A stretch of DNA of 64,000 nucleotides from LMUY01 sp965198895 (GTDB lineage: Bacteria; Pseudomonadota; Alphaproteobacteria; Acetobacterales; Acetobacteraceae): NCBI GenBank assembly GCA_965198895.1, contig OZ240676.1:4278001-4342000 (forward strand), given 5' to 3'. Position numbers and translations under genes: made by a program. The notes beneath the pieces are model-generated. The model did no database searches. It was not told where the DNA came from and saw only the letters and a list, made by a program, of their open reading frames with translations. Positions 34,699 through 44,055 of the stretch are shown here, in pieces. Position 1 is the first letter of the stretch. Each line of letters begins with the position of its first letter.

Positions 34699-34783
34699 AG
34701 TCGAGTGATGCGGCCTTGCAGCAACCCGTTGCTCCCCTTGGCAGCCACACCCTATAACCCCGGGCGTGGACACCGGATTTCGC

Positions 34784-35464
34784 ATGCAACAGCCCCAAAC
34801 CGATTATACCGCCGCCCGCAACAACATGGTGGATGGCCAGATCCGGCCGAACCGGGTCACCGATCCGCGGGTGTTGGATGCCATGCGCAGCCTGCCGCGC
34901 GAGCAATTCGTCCCGCCGCATTTGGCAAGCCTCGCCTATGTCGACGAGGATCTGCCCCTGGGTGGCGGCCGCTACCTGGTCGAACCGCTGGTGACGGCGC
35001 GGCTGGTCCAAATGGCGCGGATCCGCACCGGTGAACGCGTGCTCGTCGTCGCGGCCGGGTCTGGCTACGGTGCGGCCGTGGCGGCGGCGTGCGGGGGTCA
35101 TGTGACCGCACTCGAGGAAGACGAGGCATTGATGGCGATCGCGCTGCGGGTGCTGCCGCGCACCGCCCCCTCGGTGCGGCTGGTGGAAGGGCGGCTCGCA
35201 GCCGGCCTGCCGAGCGACGGCCCGTGGGACGCCATCATCATCGAGGGGGCTGTTGCGGCGGTTCCCGAGATGTATGCCGGGCAAGTGGCCGTCGGCGGCC
35301 GGCTCGTGACGGTGCTGGCGCCCACCGGCGTGGCTGGCGGGCGTGCGATCCTGGCCGAGCCGGTCGGGGTTGGCGGAGGGCAGAGGCTGCGGTCGCGTGA
35401 GATGTTCGACTGCAGCACGCCGCTGCTGCCTGGATTGTCGCCCGCGCCCTCGTTTGTCTTTTAG
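34784..35464 (+). CDS. pcm: Protein-L-isoaspartate O-methyltransferase family
   Basis: SAM-dependent methyltransferase, 226 residues, that repairs isoaspartyl residues in aged proteins. Conserved N-terminus ARNNMVDGQIRPNRVTD, SAM loop VVAAGSGYGAAVAAA and post-motif WDAIIIEGAV. The form found before tolC in Rhodospirillales lacks some residues of the classical enzyme, so its substrate may differ. GTG six codons upstream is an alternative start. Confidence 0.88.
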   Translation: MQQPQTDYTAARNNMVDGQIRPNRVTDPRVLDAMRSLPREQFVPPHLASLAYVDEDLPLGGGRYLVEPLVTARLVQMARIRTGERVLVVAAGSGYGAAVAAACGGHVTALEEDEALMAIALRVLPRTAPSVRLVEGRLAAGLPSDGPWDAIIIEGAVAAVPEMYAGQVAVGGRLVTVLAPTGVAGGRAILAEPVGVGGGQRLRSREMFDCSTPLLPGLSPAPSFVF

Positions 35465-35552
35465 CGACAACCGGTTGACCTCACTCACGTGAATGTTGGC
35501 GGCAAGGCGATCGCTATGGCAAGTTGCTGGGACGGGCAGGGGGATGCTGCGT

Positions 35553-36950
35553 ATGCGTAGTTGGTTGTTTGCGACGGTTTTCGGTTTCGGCGCCACCTGG
35601 GGTGCGGGTGCCGCCTTGGCGCAGACCCAACCCCACACACTGCAGGAGGCGCTCGCCGCCGCCTATAGTTCCAATCCGACCCTGTTGGCCGCCCGTGCCG
35701 CGTTGCGGTCCGTCGACGAAGGGGTTCCCCAGGCACTCGCGGGTTGGCGGCCGACCGTCACGGTCCAGGCGCAGTACGGCGTGCAGAACAGCGCCTTCTC
35801 GACCGCCTCGACGGGCGGAAAATACACCGCGATCACTTCGCCAGCCCATGCCGTGCAGGCCACCGTGACCCAGCCGATCTACAACGGAGGACGGACCGAG
35901 GCGGCGACCCATGCGGCCGAGAACCGGGTGCTGAGCCAGCGGGGGCGACTGATTGCCACCGAGCAACTCGTGTTCACCAACGTCATCACCGACTTCACCA
36001 ACGTGATCCAGACCGACCAGTTGCTGCAGTTGGATATCAACCAGGAGCAGGTGCTCACCCGGCAGCTGCAGGCCACCAACGACCGGTTCCGCGTCGGCGA
36101 GATCACCCGCACCGACGTGGCCCAGGCGGAGGCGGCATTGGCCGGTGCCCGGTCGACCCGCCAGACGGCCGAGGGCAACGTGCAGACCGCCCGCGCCGCA
36201 TTCCAGCGCGATGTCGGTTTCCTGCCTGACCATCTCGTGGCACCGCAGCCGCTGGCGCTGCCACTCAAGAGCGCCGCCGAAGCCTCGCGCATCGCGGCCG
36301 CCAATAATCCGTCGCTGATCTACACCATGTTCGACGCCGCTGCCTCCAAGGATGCGGTCGACCAAGCGTTCTCCGCCATCCTGCCGCAGGTGAGCGCCAA
36401 CGGGAGCGCGTTCAAAACTGACAACGTCGGTGGCACGGGGGAGCTGACCAAGGGCGTCAGCGCGACCGTGACGGTGACCGTGCCGCTGTACCAGGGCGGC
36501 GCCGAGTATTCCGCCGTGCGTCAGGCGCGGCAGACCGAGCAGCAATCCCGCAAGACGGTGGACGATACGCGGCGCCAGGTAATCCAGGCGGCCCTGTCCT
36601 CGTGGGAGACGCTGGTTGCCGCCCGTGCCTCCATCGAAAGCACGCGGGCAGCGGTGCGCGCCAACGAGATCGCGCTCGAGGGCACACAGCGCGAGGCCAT
36701 CGTCGGCAGCCGCACCACGCTCGACGTGCTGAACGCCGAACAGGCGCTGCTGCAGTCCCGCTCGACCCTGGTGACCAACCTCGCCAGCCTCATCACCTCG
36801 TCCTACGGCGTCGCCTCGGCGATCGGGCGGCTGACGGCGAAGGACCTCAACCTCAACGTGCCGCTGTATGACGACACCGCCTACTACACCGCCGTCCATG
36901 ACCGCCTGTTCGGGACCGGCGATTACGCCCTGAGCCAACCGGGTCGGTAA
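35553..36950 (+). CDS. tolC: TolC family outer membrane efflux protein
   Basis: Outer-membrane channel for type I secretion and efflux, about 465 residues. Signal peptide RSWLFATVFGFGATWGAGAALA; two OEP repeats of coiled-coil helices follow (about 30-215 and 240-440), with conserved QPIYNGGRTEA and VPLYQGGAEYS at the start of each beta strand pair. AGGGGG sits nine bases before the chosen ATG; another ATG nine bases upstream overlaps that site. Follows pcm and precedes the popZ-like gene, a common alphaproteobacterial order. Confidence 0.93.
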   Translation: MRSWLFATVFGFGATWGAGAALAQTQPHTLQEALAAAYSSNPTLLAARAALRSVDEGVPQALAGWRPTVTVQAQYGVQNSAFSTASTGGKYTAITSPAHAVQATVTQPIYNGGRTEAATHAAENRVLSQRGRLIATEQLVFTNVITDFTNVIQTDQLLQLDINQEQVLTRQLQATNDRFRVGEITRTDVAQAEAALAGARSTRQTAEGNVQTARAAFQRDVGFLPDHLVAPQPLALPLKSAAEASRIAAANNPSLIYTMFDAAASKDAVDQAFSAILPQVSANGSAFKTDNVGGTGELTKGVSATVTVTVPLYQGGAEYSAVRQARQTEQQSRKTVDDTRRQVIQAALSSWETLVAARASIESTRAAVRANEIALEGTQREAIVGSRTTLDVLNAEQALLQSRSTLVTNLASLITSSYGVASAIGRLTAKDLNLNVPLYDDTAYYTAVHDRLFGTGDYALSQPGR

Positions 36951-36951
36951 C

Positions 36952-37638
36952 GTGAGCGGAACCCCGCCCCCGAATCCGATGGACGGCGCCGGGGCGGATC
37001 CCTCGATGGAGGACATTCTCGCCTCCATCCGCCGGATCCTGAACGAGGACGAGGTCACGCCGCCGAGCCCGGAGGCCGGTGGGCCGCACACACCTGCGGA
37101 ACCGCCAGCGGAGCCGAACGCCGGAGGCTCCGGCGGCGATGAGGAAGATGGCGTGCTGGTGTTGGACGAGGCCATGCTCGTCACCGCACCGGAACCCGGT
37201 ATTCCCCAACCCGGCCCGGACATCGCGACCCCGACGGCGGGCGGTTTCGACCCTCCGCAGATGTTCCCGCTTCCCATCGCCGTGCCAGTGGCCCAACCGC
37301 CGCCGGAACCCCCGCCGGAACCCCCGCCGGCCATTGCAAAGGCGCCCCCGACGACTTGGCCGGACCTTCCTCCCGGGCCCGCCGAGCCCAGCCTGGGGGA
37401 GGGCCTTCTCGCCCCCGAGAGCGAAGCCGCGGCGGCTTCGTCGGTCGGGGCGTTGCTCCGCACGATCTCACAGGAACGCAGCAGCCAGGTGCATCGCGGC
37501 GGCCCGACCATCGAGGATTTGGTGCGGGAGGAGATCCGCCCGTTGCTGAAATACTGGCTGGACACGCATCTACCGCCCCTGGTGGAGCGCCTGGTCCGCC
37601 AGGAGATCGAGCGGGTCACCGGGCGCGCGGCTCCCTAG
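36952..37638 (+). CDS. popZ: PopZ-family (DUF2497) pole-organising protein
   Basis: 228 residues with the PopZ layout: N-terminal helix PSMEDILASIRRILNEDE (about 18-36), a long Pro- and acid-rich disordered linker, and a C-terminal helical oligomerisation region (IEDLVREEIRPLLKYWLDTH, then VERLVRQEIERVT). In Caulobacter PopZ forms a polar matrix that anchors the ParB-parS centromere. GTG start one base past the tolC stop codon. The linker is longer and richer in PEPPPEP repeats than in Caulobacter PopZ. Confidence 0.82.
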   Translation: MSGTPPPNPMDGAGADPSMEDILASIRRILNEDEVTPPSPEAGGPHTPAEPPAEPNAGGSGGDEEDGVLVLDEAMLVTAPEPGIPQPGPDIATPTAGGFDPPQMFPLPIAVPVAQPPPEPPPEPPPAIAKAPPTTWPDLPPGPAEPSLGEGLLAPESEAAAASSVGALLRTISQERSSQVHRGGPTIEDLVREEIRPLLKYWLDTHLPPLVERLVRQEIERVTGRAAP

Positions 37639-37708
37639 CCTAGCCTGCGCGGGAGCATTGCGGCGGTGCCGTCTTGTCACGCGGACGCCACGGTCTAGAA
37701 CCGACGTC

Positions 37709-40378
37709 ATGCTGGACAAAACCTTCGCGACCGCGCCTGCCGAAGCCGCCCTGTACGAGGCATGGGAACGCGAGGGTGCGTTCGCCGCCCAGCCCGGCAG
37801 CAACGCCGAGCCGTTCACCATCATGATCCCGCCGCCCAACGTCACGGGCACGCTGCATGTCGGCCACGCCCTCACCATGACGCTGCAGGACACGCTGATC
37901 CGCTGGCGCCGCATGCAGGGCCGCGACGCCTTGTGGCAGCCCGGCACCGATCATGCCGGCATCGCCACCCAGATGGTTGTGGAGCGCCAATTGGCCGCCG
38001 CCGGCATCTCCCGCAAGGCGATCGGCCGCGACGCCTTCGTGGACAAGGTGTGGGACTGGAAGGCGGAGTCGGGCGGCGGCATCAGCCAACAGCTGCGTCG
38101 GCTCGGCTCGTCGCTCGACTGGCAGCGCGAGCGCTTCACCATGGATGCCGGCCTCTCGGACGCCGTAAGGGAAGTGTTCGTCACCCTGTATCACCAGGGC
38201 CTGATCTACCGCGACCGCCGGCTGGTGAACTGGGACCCGAAGTTCCAGTCCGCCATCTCGGACCTCGAAGTCGACACGCGGGAGGTCAAGGGCAATCTGT
38301 GGCACATTCGCTACCCCGTCGAGGGCACCGGCACGTGGATCACGGTCGCCACTACCCGGCCGGAGACGATGCTGGGCGATACCGCGATCGCCGTGCATCC
38401 GGCGGACGAGCGCTACACGGCCCTGGTCGGCCAGCATGCGATCGTGCCGCTGACCGGCCGCCGGATCCCGATCGTCGCCGACGAATACTCCGACCCCGAG
38501 AAGGGCACCGGTGCCGTCAAGATCACCCCGGCACACGACTTCAACGACTTCGAAGTGGGCCGCCGGCACGACCTGGCGATGCCCTCCGTGCTCGACCGCG
38601 AAGCCCGGGTCACCCTGGTGGAGATCGAGCTGGCCGCAATGCCCGGCATCGCCGACCCGGCCTGGACCGCCACGCTCGCCGGGCAGGACCGGTTCGCCGC
38701 GCGCAAGCTGATCGTGGCCGAGCTGGAGCGGCTGGAGCTGCTGGTCGCCACCGAGCCGCATACGCATCAGGTGCCGCACGGCGACCGCTCGGACGTGCCG
38801 ATCGAGCCGTTGCTGACCACCCAGTGGTACGCCGACGCCAAGACGCTCGCTGCCCCCGCCATTGCCGCCGTCGAGACCGGGAAAACCGTGTTCGTGCCGC
38901 GCCAGTGGGAGAACACGTTCTTCGCCTGGATGCGCGATATCCAGCCCTGGTGCATCAGCCGCCAACTCTGGTGGGGCCATCGTATCCCGGCTTGGTATGG
39001 GCCGGACGGCGCGGTGTTCGTCGGACACACCGAAGCCGACGCCCGCGACGCCGCCCGTGCGCAGTACGGCCGGGACGAACCCCTGGTGCAGGACGAGGAC
39101 GTGCTGGACACGTGGTTCTCCTCCGCGCTGTGGCCATTCTCCACGCTGGGCTGGCCGGAGAAGACGGCCGATCTGGCCCGCTACTACCCCGGCGACGTGT
39201 TGGTAACCGGGTTCGACATCATCTTCTTCTGGGTGGCCAGGATGATGATGATGGGCCACCACTTCATGGGCGATGTCCCGTTCCGGACCGTCTACATCCA
39301 CGGCCTGGTGCGCGACGAGCGCGGCCAGAAGATGAGCAAGTCCAAGGGTAACGTGATCGACCCGCTGGCCATGGTGGACCAGTACGGTGCCGATGCGCTG
39401 CGCTTCACCATCTGTGCCCTGGCCGGTCCGGGGCGCGACGTGAAGCTCGGCCCGGCGCGCGTCGAGGAATACCGCCGCTTCGTCACCAAGCTGTGGAATG
39501 CCGCCCGGCTGTGCGAGCTGAACGAGGTCCGTCCCGACCCGGCCTTCGACCCCGCCGCCGTCCAGGGCCCGCTCGCCCGCTGGATCCTCGACGCGGCCAA
39601 CAAGGCGGTGGCGGATGCGACGGCGGCCCTCGAGGCGTTCCGCTTCGACGAGTATGCGGCGGCTTGCTACCGCTTCACCTGGAACGTGTTCTGCGATTGG
39701 TTCCTGGAATTCGCCAAGCCCGCCTTCGCAGGCGACGCGGAACTGCGCGCCGCCGCGGCTCACGTGCTCGGCATCCAGCTGCGCCTGCTGCACCCGGCGA
39801 TGCCGTTCGTCACCGCCACGCTATGGGGCGAATTCGGCTTCGGCGCAGCGACGGGGCTGATCCGTGCCCCGTGGCCCGAGGTGGCGGCGGTGCCGGGTGC
39901 GGCGGAGGCAAGGGTGGAGCTGGACTGGCTGGTGCGGCTGGTGGGCGAGGTACGGACCGTCCGCTCCGAGATGAATGTGCCTCCCTCGCTCCTGGCGCCC
40001 CTGCTGCTGAAGGATGCGTCGGCGGAGACGATGGCGCGGGCCGGCCGTTGGTCCGAGGTCATCGGCCGCATGGCGCGGGCGAGTGCCGTCGAGCCGCTCG
40101 CTGGCGAGCCGCCCCGGCATGCAGCGCAAATCGGGTTGGACGAGGCGACGATCGTCCTGCCGCTCGAGGGACTGATTGACATCGCGGCCGAGCGTGGCCG
40201 ATTGGAGCGCGATCTCGCCAAGAACCAGGCCGAAGCTGCGAAGGTGACAGCCAAGCTGGCGAACGCCGACTTCGTGGCGCGAGCCAAGCCCGACGTGGTC
40301 GAGGAAAACCGCGAGCGGCTGGCGAGGTTCGAGGCCGAGATCGCCAGATTGACCGCCGCCCTGAGCCGGATCAGCTAG
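37709..40378 (+). CDS. valS: Valyl-tRNA synthetase
   Basis: Class I aminoacyl-tRNA synthetase, 889 residues, charging tRNA-Val. HIGH-type motif HVGH at 50-53 within PPPNVTGTLHVGH, editing domain with TTRPETMLGDTAIAVHP, KMSKS at 541-545 and a C-terminal coiled coil (ERGRLERDLAKNQAEAAK). An upstream extension of the frame is ignored; the ATG starts right at the conserved LDKTFATAPAE. Confidence 0.97.
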   Translation: MLDKTFATAPAEAALYEAWEREGAFAAQPGSNAEPFTIMIPPPNVTGTLHVGHALTMTLQDTLIRWRRMQGRDALWQPGTDHAGIATQMVVERQLAAAGISRKAIGRDAFVDKVWDWKAESGGGISQQLRRLGSSLDWQRERFTMDAGLSDAVREVFVTLYHQGLIYRDRRLVNWDPKFQSAISDLEVDTREVKGNLWHIRYPVEGTGTWITVATTRPETMLGDTAIAVHPADERYTALVGQHAIVPLTGRRIPIVADEYSDPEKGTGAVKITPAHDFNDFEVGRRHDLAMPSVLDREARVTLVEIELAAMPGIADPAWTATLAGQDRFAARKLIVAELERLELLVATEPHTHQVPHGDRSDVPIEPLLTTQWYADAKTLAAPAIAAVETGKTVFVPRQWENTFFAWMRDIQPWCISRQLWWGHRIPAWYGPDGAVFVGHTEADARDAARAQYGRDEPLVQDEDVLDTWFSSALWPFSTLGWPEKTADLARYYPGDVLVTGFDIIFFWVARMMMMGHHFMGDVPFRTVYIHGLVRDERGQKMSKSKGNVIDPLAMVDQYGADALRFTICALAGPGRDVKLGPARVEEYRRFVTKLWNAARLCELNEVRPDPAFDPAAVQGPLARWILDAANKAVADATAALEAFRFDEYAAACYRFTWNVFCDWFLEFAKPAFAGDAELRAAAAHVLGIQLRLLHPAMPFVTATLWGEFGFGAATGLIRAPWPEVAAVPGAAEARVELDWLVRLVGEVRTVRSEMNVPPSLLAPLLLKDASAETMARAGRWSEVIGRMARASAVEPLAGEPPRHAAQIGLDEATIVLPLEGLIDIAAERGRLERDLAKNQAEAAKVTAKLANADFVARAKPDVVEENRERLARFEAEIARLTAALSRIS

Positions 40379-40379
40379 C

Positions 40380-41333
40380 GTGTTTTCCCTCGCCGAGTTG
40401 GAGGCCGCCCAGCGTCTGGTGCACGAGGCGTTCCCGGGCACGCCGCAGTACGCCTGGCCCCTGCTGGCGGCCCGCACGGGCGCCGACGTGTGGGTGAAGC
40501 ACGAGAACCACACTCCGACCGGCGCCTTCAAGGTGCGCGGCGGGCTCGTTCATTTGCACCGGCTGCGACAGAGCGGCTTGGCAGAGCGCGGCATCGTCTC
40601 GGCGACGCGTGGCAATCACGGGCAGTCGCTCGCCTATGCCGGCCGGCGCGTCGGCATTGCCGTCACCATCGTCGTCCCGCACGGCAACAGCGTGGAGAAG
40701 AATGCGGCCATGCGAGCCCTCGGGGCGGAGTTGGTCGAGCATGGCGACGATTTCGACGCCGCAAAGGCCGAGGCGATGCGGTTGGCGGAGGAGCGCGGGC
40801 TGCACTTCGCGCCGTCCTTCCACCCCGATCTCGTGGTCGGCGTCGCGACCTGGGCGCTGGAATTGTTCCGGGCGGTCCCGGATCTCGCGGTGCTCTACGT
40901 TCCCATCGGGCTTGGCTCGGGCATTTGCGGCGCGATCCTCGCCCGCGACCTGCTCGGCCTGAGGACCGAGATCGTCGGCGTGCAGAGCGCGGGCGCACCG
41001 GCCTACGCACGCTCGCTGGCGGCCGGGCACCCGGTGGCCCTCGACGAAGCGCGGACGCACGCCGATGGTATCGCCGTGCGCATTCCCGACCCGGCGGCTT
41101 TCGCGATCATCCAGACGGGCGTCTCCCGCATCGTGACCGTCACCGATGCGGAGATCGCCGCTGCCATCCGCGCCTACTGGGCTGATACCCACAACTTGGC
41201 CGAAGGCGCCGGGGCCGCGCCGCTGGCGGCTCTGCTACAGGAGCGGGAGGTAATTGCGGGCCGCCGGGTCGGCCTACCGCTCTGCGGCGGCAATATCGAT
41301 CTGGACCTGTTCCGGCGCTGGGTGCTGGCTTAA
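40380..41333 (+). CDS. PLP-dependent threonine/serine dehydratase
   Basis: Fold-type II PLP enzyme, 317 residues, without the regulatory ACT domain of biosynthetic IlvA. The PLP Lys lies in TGAFKVRGG, the substrate loop is ATRGNHGQSLAYA, and the phosphate-binding glycine loop is PIGLGSGICG. It probably deaminates threonine or serine; related hydroxyamino-acid lyases are possible. GTG start two bases past the valS stop codon. With ilvD next, it could supply 2-oxobutanoate for isoleucine. Confidence 0.85.
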   Translation: MFSLAELEAAQRLVHEAFPGTPQYAWPLLAARTGADVWVKHENHTPTGAFKVRGGLVHLHRLRQSGLAERGIVSATRGNHGQSLAYAGRRVGIAVTIVVPHGNSVEKNAAMRALGAELVEHGDDFDAAKAEAMRLAEERGLHFAPSFHPDLVVGVATWALELFRAVPDLAVLYVPIGLGSGICGAILARDLLGLRTEIVGVQSAGAPAYARSLAAGHPVALDEARTHADGIAVRIPDPAAFAIIQTGVSRIVTVTDAEIAAAIRAYWADTHNLAEGAGAAPLAALLQEREVIAGRRVGLPLCGGNIDLDLFRRWVLA

Positions 41334-41359
41334 GTTTTCTGTTTCTGGGGAGTTTCATC

Positions 41360-43084
41360 TTGCTGACAAAACGCTGGGATAAATCCCGCCTGCCGTCCCG
41401 CCACGTGACCGTAGGGCCGGGCCGGGCCCCCCACCGATCGTACTACTACGCGATGGGCCTGGACGAGGACGCGATCAACCAGCCCTTCGTGGGCGTCGCC
41501 ACCTGCTGGAACGAGGCGGCACCCTGCAACATCGCCCTGTCGCGCCAGGCGCAGTCGGTGAAGACCGGCGTGATCGAAGGCGGCGGGACTCCGCGCGAGT
41601 TCACCACCATCACCGTCACCGACGGCATCGCGATGGGTCACCAGGGCATGAAGTCGTCCCTGGTGTCACGCGAGTGCATCGCGGACTCGGTGGAGCTGAC
41701 CATTCGCGGACATTGCTACGACGCGCTGGTCGGGCTCGCCGGCTGCGACAAGTCGTTGCCGGGCATGATGATGGCGATGCTGCGGCTGAACGTGCCGTCG
41801 GTGTTCATGTATGGCGGCTCGATCCTGCCGGGCTCGTACAAGGGCAAGGACGTCACCGTCGTCGACGTGTTCGAGGCCGTGGGCCGCCACGCCGCCGGCA
41901 ACATGACCGACGAGGAACTGCACGAACTCGAATGCGTCGCATGTCCCTCGGCCGGGGCGTGCGGTGGCCAGTTCACCGCCAACACGATGGCCACGGTGTC
42001 GGAAGCGATCGGCCTGGCCTTGCCCGGGTCCGCCGGTGCGCCGGCCCCCTACGAGGACCGCGACCGCTGGGCGGTGCAGAGCGGCCGGGCGGTGATGAAC
42101 CTTCTGGAGCTGAACCTGCGCCCCAGGGACATTTGTACTCGTGCGGCGTTCGAGAACGCGGCGGTCGTCGTGGCCGCGACCGGTGGCAGCACCAACGCCG
42201 GGCTGCATCTGCCGGCGATGGCGCACGAGGCGGGCATCGAGTTCACCATGGACGATGTGGTGAAAATCTTCCGCCGTACTCCGTACATCGCCGACCTGAA
42301 GCCCGGCGGCAAATACGTGGCGCTCGACGTGCACAACATCGGCGGCATCCCCGTCATCATCAAGGCGCTGCTGGATGGCGGCTTGCTGAACGGCGACTGC
42401 ATGACGGTCACCGGCAAGACGCTGGCCGAGAACCACAAGGACGTGGTGTTCCCGACCGACCAGGACGTGGTCTACCCCGTGTCCCGCGCCATCACGCCCA
42501 CCGGCGGCGTGGTGGGGTTGCGCGGCAACATCGCCCCAGACGGCGCCATCGTGAAAGTCGCCGGCATGGCCAAGCAGCGCTTCGAGGGCACGGCGCTCTG
42601 CTTCGACTGCGAGGAGGACGCGTTCGCCGCCGTTGAGCAGCGCGCCTATAAGGCCGGCGACGTGTTCGTCATCCGCTACGAGGGGCCGCGCGGCGGGCCT
42701 GGCATGCGGGAGATGCTGTCCACCACCAGTGCGATCTATGGCCAGGGCATGGGCGAGTCGGTCGCATTGATCACGGACGGACGGTTCTCGGGGGGCACGC
42801 GCGGGTTCTGCGTCGGCCATGTCGGACCGGAAGCGGCGTTGGGCGGTCCGATCGCGCTGCTGCGCAATGGCGACAAGATCGTGATCGATGCCGTCGCCGG
42901 TACTATGGACGTGGATCTCACCGACGCCGAATGGGCGGAGCGCCGGGCGGCGTGGAAGCCGCGTACGACGGATTACAACAGTGGTGCGATCTGGAAATAC
43001 GCCCAGCTTGTCGGGCCTGCGCATCTGGGTGCCGTCACCAACCCCGGCGGTGCCGCGGAAACCCACAGCTACCCGGACCAGTGA
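41360..43084 (+). CDS. ilvD: Dihydroxy-acid dehydratase
   Basis: Iron-sulfur dehydratase of branched-chain amino acid synthesis, 574 residues. Cluster Cys residues lie in TCWNEAAPCN, AGCDKSLPGM and CPSAGACGGQFTANTM. The C-terminal swivel domain has DGRFSGGTRGFCVGHVGPEA. The IlvD/Edd family also includes sugar-acid dehydratases, but the length and N-terminus fit IlvD. TTG start with GGGGAG seven bases upstream. Confidence 0.92.
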   Translation: MLTKRWDKSRLPSRHVTVGPGRAPHRSYYYAMGLDEDAINQPFVGVATCWNEAAPCNIALSRQAQSVKTGVIEGGGTPREFTTITVTDGIAMGHQGMKSSLVSRECIADSVELTIRGHCYDALVGLAGCDKSLPGMMMAMLRLNVPSVFMYGGSILPGSYKGKDVTVVDVFEAVGRHAAGNMTDEELHELECVACPSAGACGGQFTANTMATVSEAIGLALPGSAGAPAPYEDRDRWAVQSGRAVMNLLELNLRPRDICTRAAFENAAVVVAATGGSTNAGLHLPAMAHEAGIEFTMDDVVKIFRRTPYIADLKPGGKYVALDVHNIGGIPVIIKALLDGGLLNGDCMTVTGKTLAENHKDVVFPTDQDVVYPVSRAITPTGGVVGLRGNIAPDGAIVKVAGMAKQRFEGTALCFDCEEDAFAAVEQRAYKAGDVFVIRYEGPRGGPGMREMLSTTSAIYGQGMGESVALITDGRFSGGTRGFCVGHVGPEAALGGPIALLRNGDKIVIDAVAGTMDVDLTDAEWAERRAAWKPRTTDYNSGAIWKYAQLVGPAHLGAVTNPGGAAETHSYPDQ

Positions 43085-43094
43085 ACCTCGCTTC

Positions 43095-43123
43095 GCCCTC
43101 TCCCGTTCTTCGCGGGAGAGGGC
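43095..43123. repeat. REP-like palindrome, CCCTCTCCC family, copy 5
   Basis: GCCCTCTCCCGTTCTTCGCGGGAGAGGGC, a near-perfect hairpin ten bases past the ilvD stop codon and before the cupin gene. Confidence 0.75.
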
Positions 43124-43148
43124 AGCGGGCGAAGAAAGGATTGTCCTA

Positions 43149-43472
43149 ATGGCCTTCGCATGCACGATCCCTGCCGTGCCGACCCAGCAACAGGACGACG
43201 CGACGTTGCGTATCACCCGCTGGGATTTCGAACCCGGGGCAGTCACTGGGTGGCACGAGCATGGCTGGCCGTATTTCGTCACCATGCTGGTGGCAGGGAC
43301 ACTGCGCGTCCACAACGGGACCGAGGTGACGGACGTGCCGCTCGAGAGAGGTCAGTCCTATATGCGGCCGGCGGGAATCAAGCATGACGTGATGAACGGC
43401 TCGCCCCACCCGATCAGCTTCGTCGAGATCGAGGTGAAACAGCCGGGCGACTTGGTCGGTATGATGTCGTGA
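43149..43472 (+). CDS. Small cupin-domain protein
   Basis: Single-domain cupin, 107 residues. Motif 1 is WHEHGWPYFVTMLVAGTLRV with a His-x-His metal pair; motif 2 is RPAGIKHDVMN with a further His. Small cupins bind a metal or small ligand and act as isomerases, dioxygenases or sensors; the role here is unknown. AAAGGA lies eight bases before the ATG. Confidence 0.82.
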   Translation: MAFACTIPAVPTQQQDDATLRITRWDFEPGAVTGWHEHGWPYFVTMLVAGTLRVHNGTEVTDVPLERGQSYMRPAGIKHDVMNGSPHPISFVEIEVKQPGDLVGMMS

Positions 43473-43559
43473 GCCAGCGGCCCGTTCGGGCGCACCCGAG
43501 CAATTGACACTCCCCGGTCCAAGCTGCTTCTGTTCCCAAAACAAAATGGAGATTGCGTG

Positions 43560-44051
43560 ATGCGTGGCGGGCGGGGCTATCTCGGCGCTTTCGGTCGGAT
43601 TGCACTCATGGGGCCGCTGATATGCGCCTCCTGCGCCGCGCCGAGTGCTGATTCCACACTCGGCCAGAGATTGGCGCGCCGCGACCAGGGCGTGCTGCAA
43701 CCGCAACAGATCACTGGGCCGTGCGGCGTGGTAAAGTTCATCATAACGCCCCAGAGCTCGACCGGCACCGGCATGCTCGTCGGCAATCTCGGCGCGCCAT
43801 GCGGCTTCACGATCTTCAACCCGGCCCTGAACCTGACACTCAACGCTGCTTACGTCACGGGACAGCCGGCCCACGGCACTGCCAGCACGGAATTGGCCAA
43901 CGGCCGCCGCCAGGTTGCGGTCTCATACCTGCCGGCGCCGGGCTACATCGGCCACGATGCGTTCAGCATCACCATCGAGCCAGACGACTACGCCGTGCGG
44001 GTCAACGTTACCGTGCAAGCGACGTCTCCGGTGCCGGCGAGCACGCCGTGA
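43560..44051 (+). CDS. Exported hypothetical protein, Ig-like fold
   Basis: 163 residues with an N-terminal export signal ending LICASCAAPS; the Cys could be a lipobox, though it fits the consensus poorly. The second half, HGTASTELANGRRQVAVSYL then PGYIGHDAFSIT, resembles bacterial Ig-like/cadherin-like beta domains. One Cys pair (about C56 and C81) might form a disulfide. GGAG precedes the ATG; a GTG one codon earlier is possible. Ends four bases from the convergent ccrM stop codon. I do not recognise a named family. Confidence 0.6.
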   Translation: MRGGRGYLGAFGRIALMGPLICASCAAPSADSTLGQRLARRDQGVLQPQQITGPCGVVKFIITPQSSTGTGMLVGNLGAPCGFTIFNPALNLTLNAAYVTGQPAHGTASTELANGRRQVAVSYLPAPGYIGHDAFSITIEPDDYAVRVNVTVQATSPVPASTP

Positions 44052-44055
44052 CGGG

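Noticed and set aside
37640..39793. Long open frame antisense to valS (over 700 codons)
   Set aside because: High-GC codon bias leaves antisense frames open. Its translation is low-complexity Arg/Gly/His text with no family, and valS is certain. Similar antisense frames over ggt, ilvD, tolC and the LivM-LivG gene were rejected for the same reason.
40380..43084. Complete isoleucine biosynthesis operon
   Set aside because: A threonine/serine dehydratase and ilvD are adjacent, but ilvB, ilvN, ilvC and ilvE are absent, so only a partial link can be claimed.
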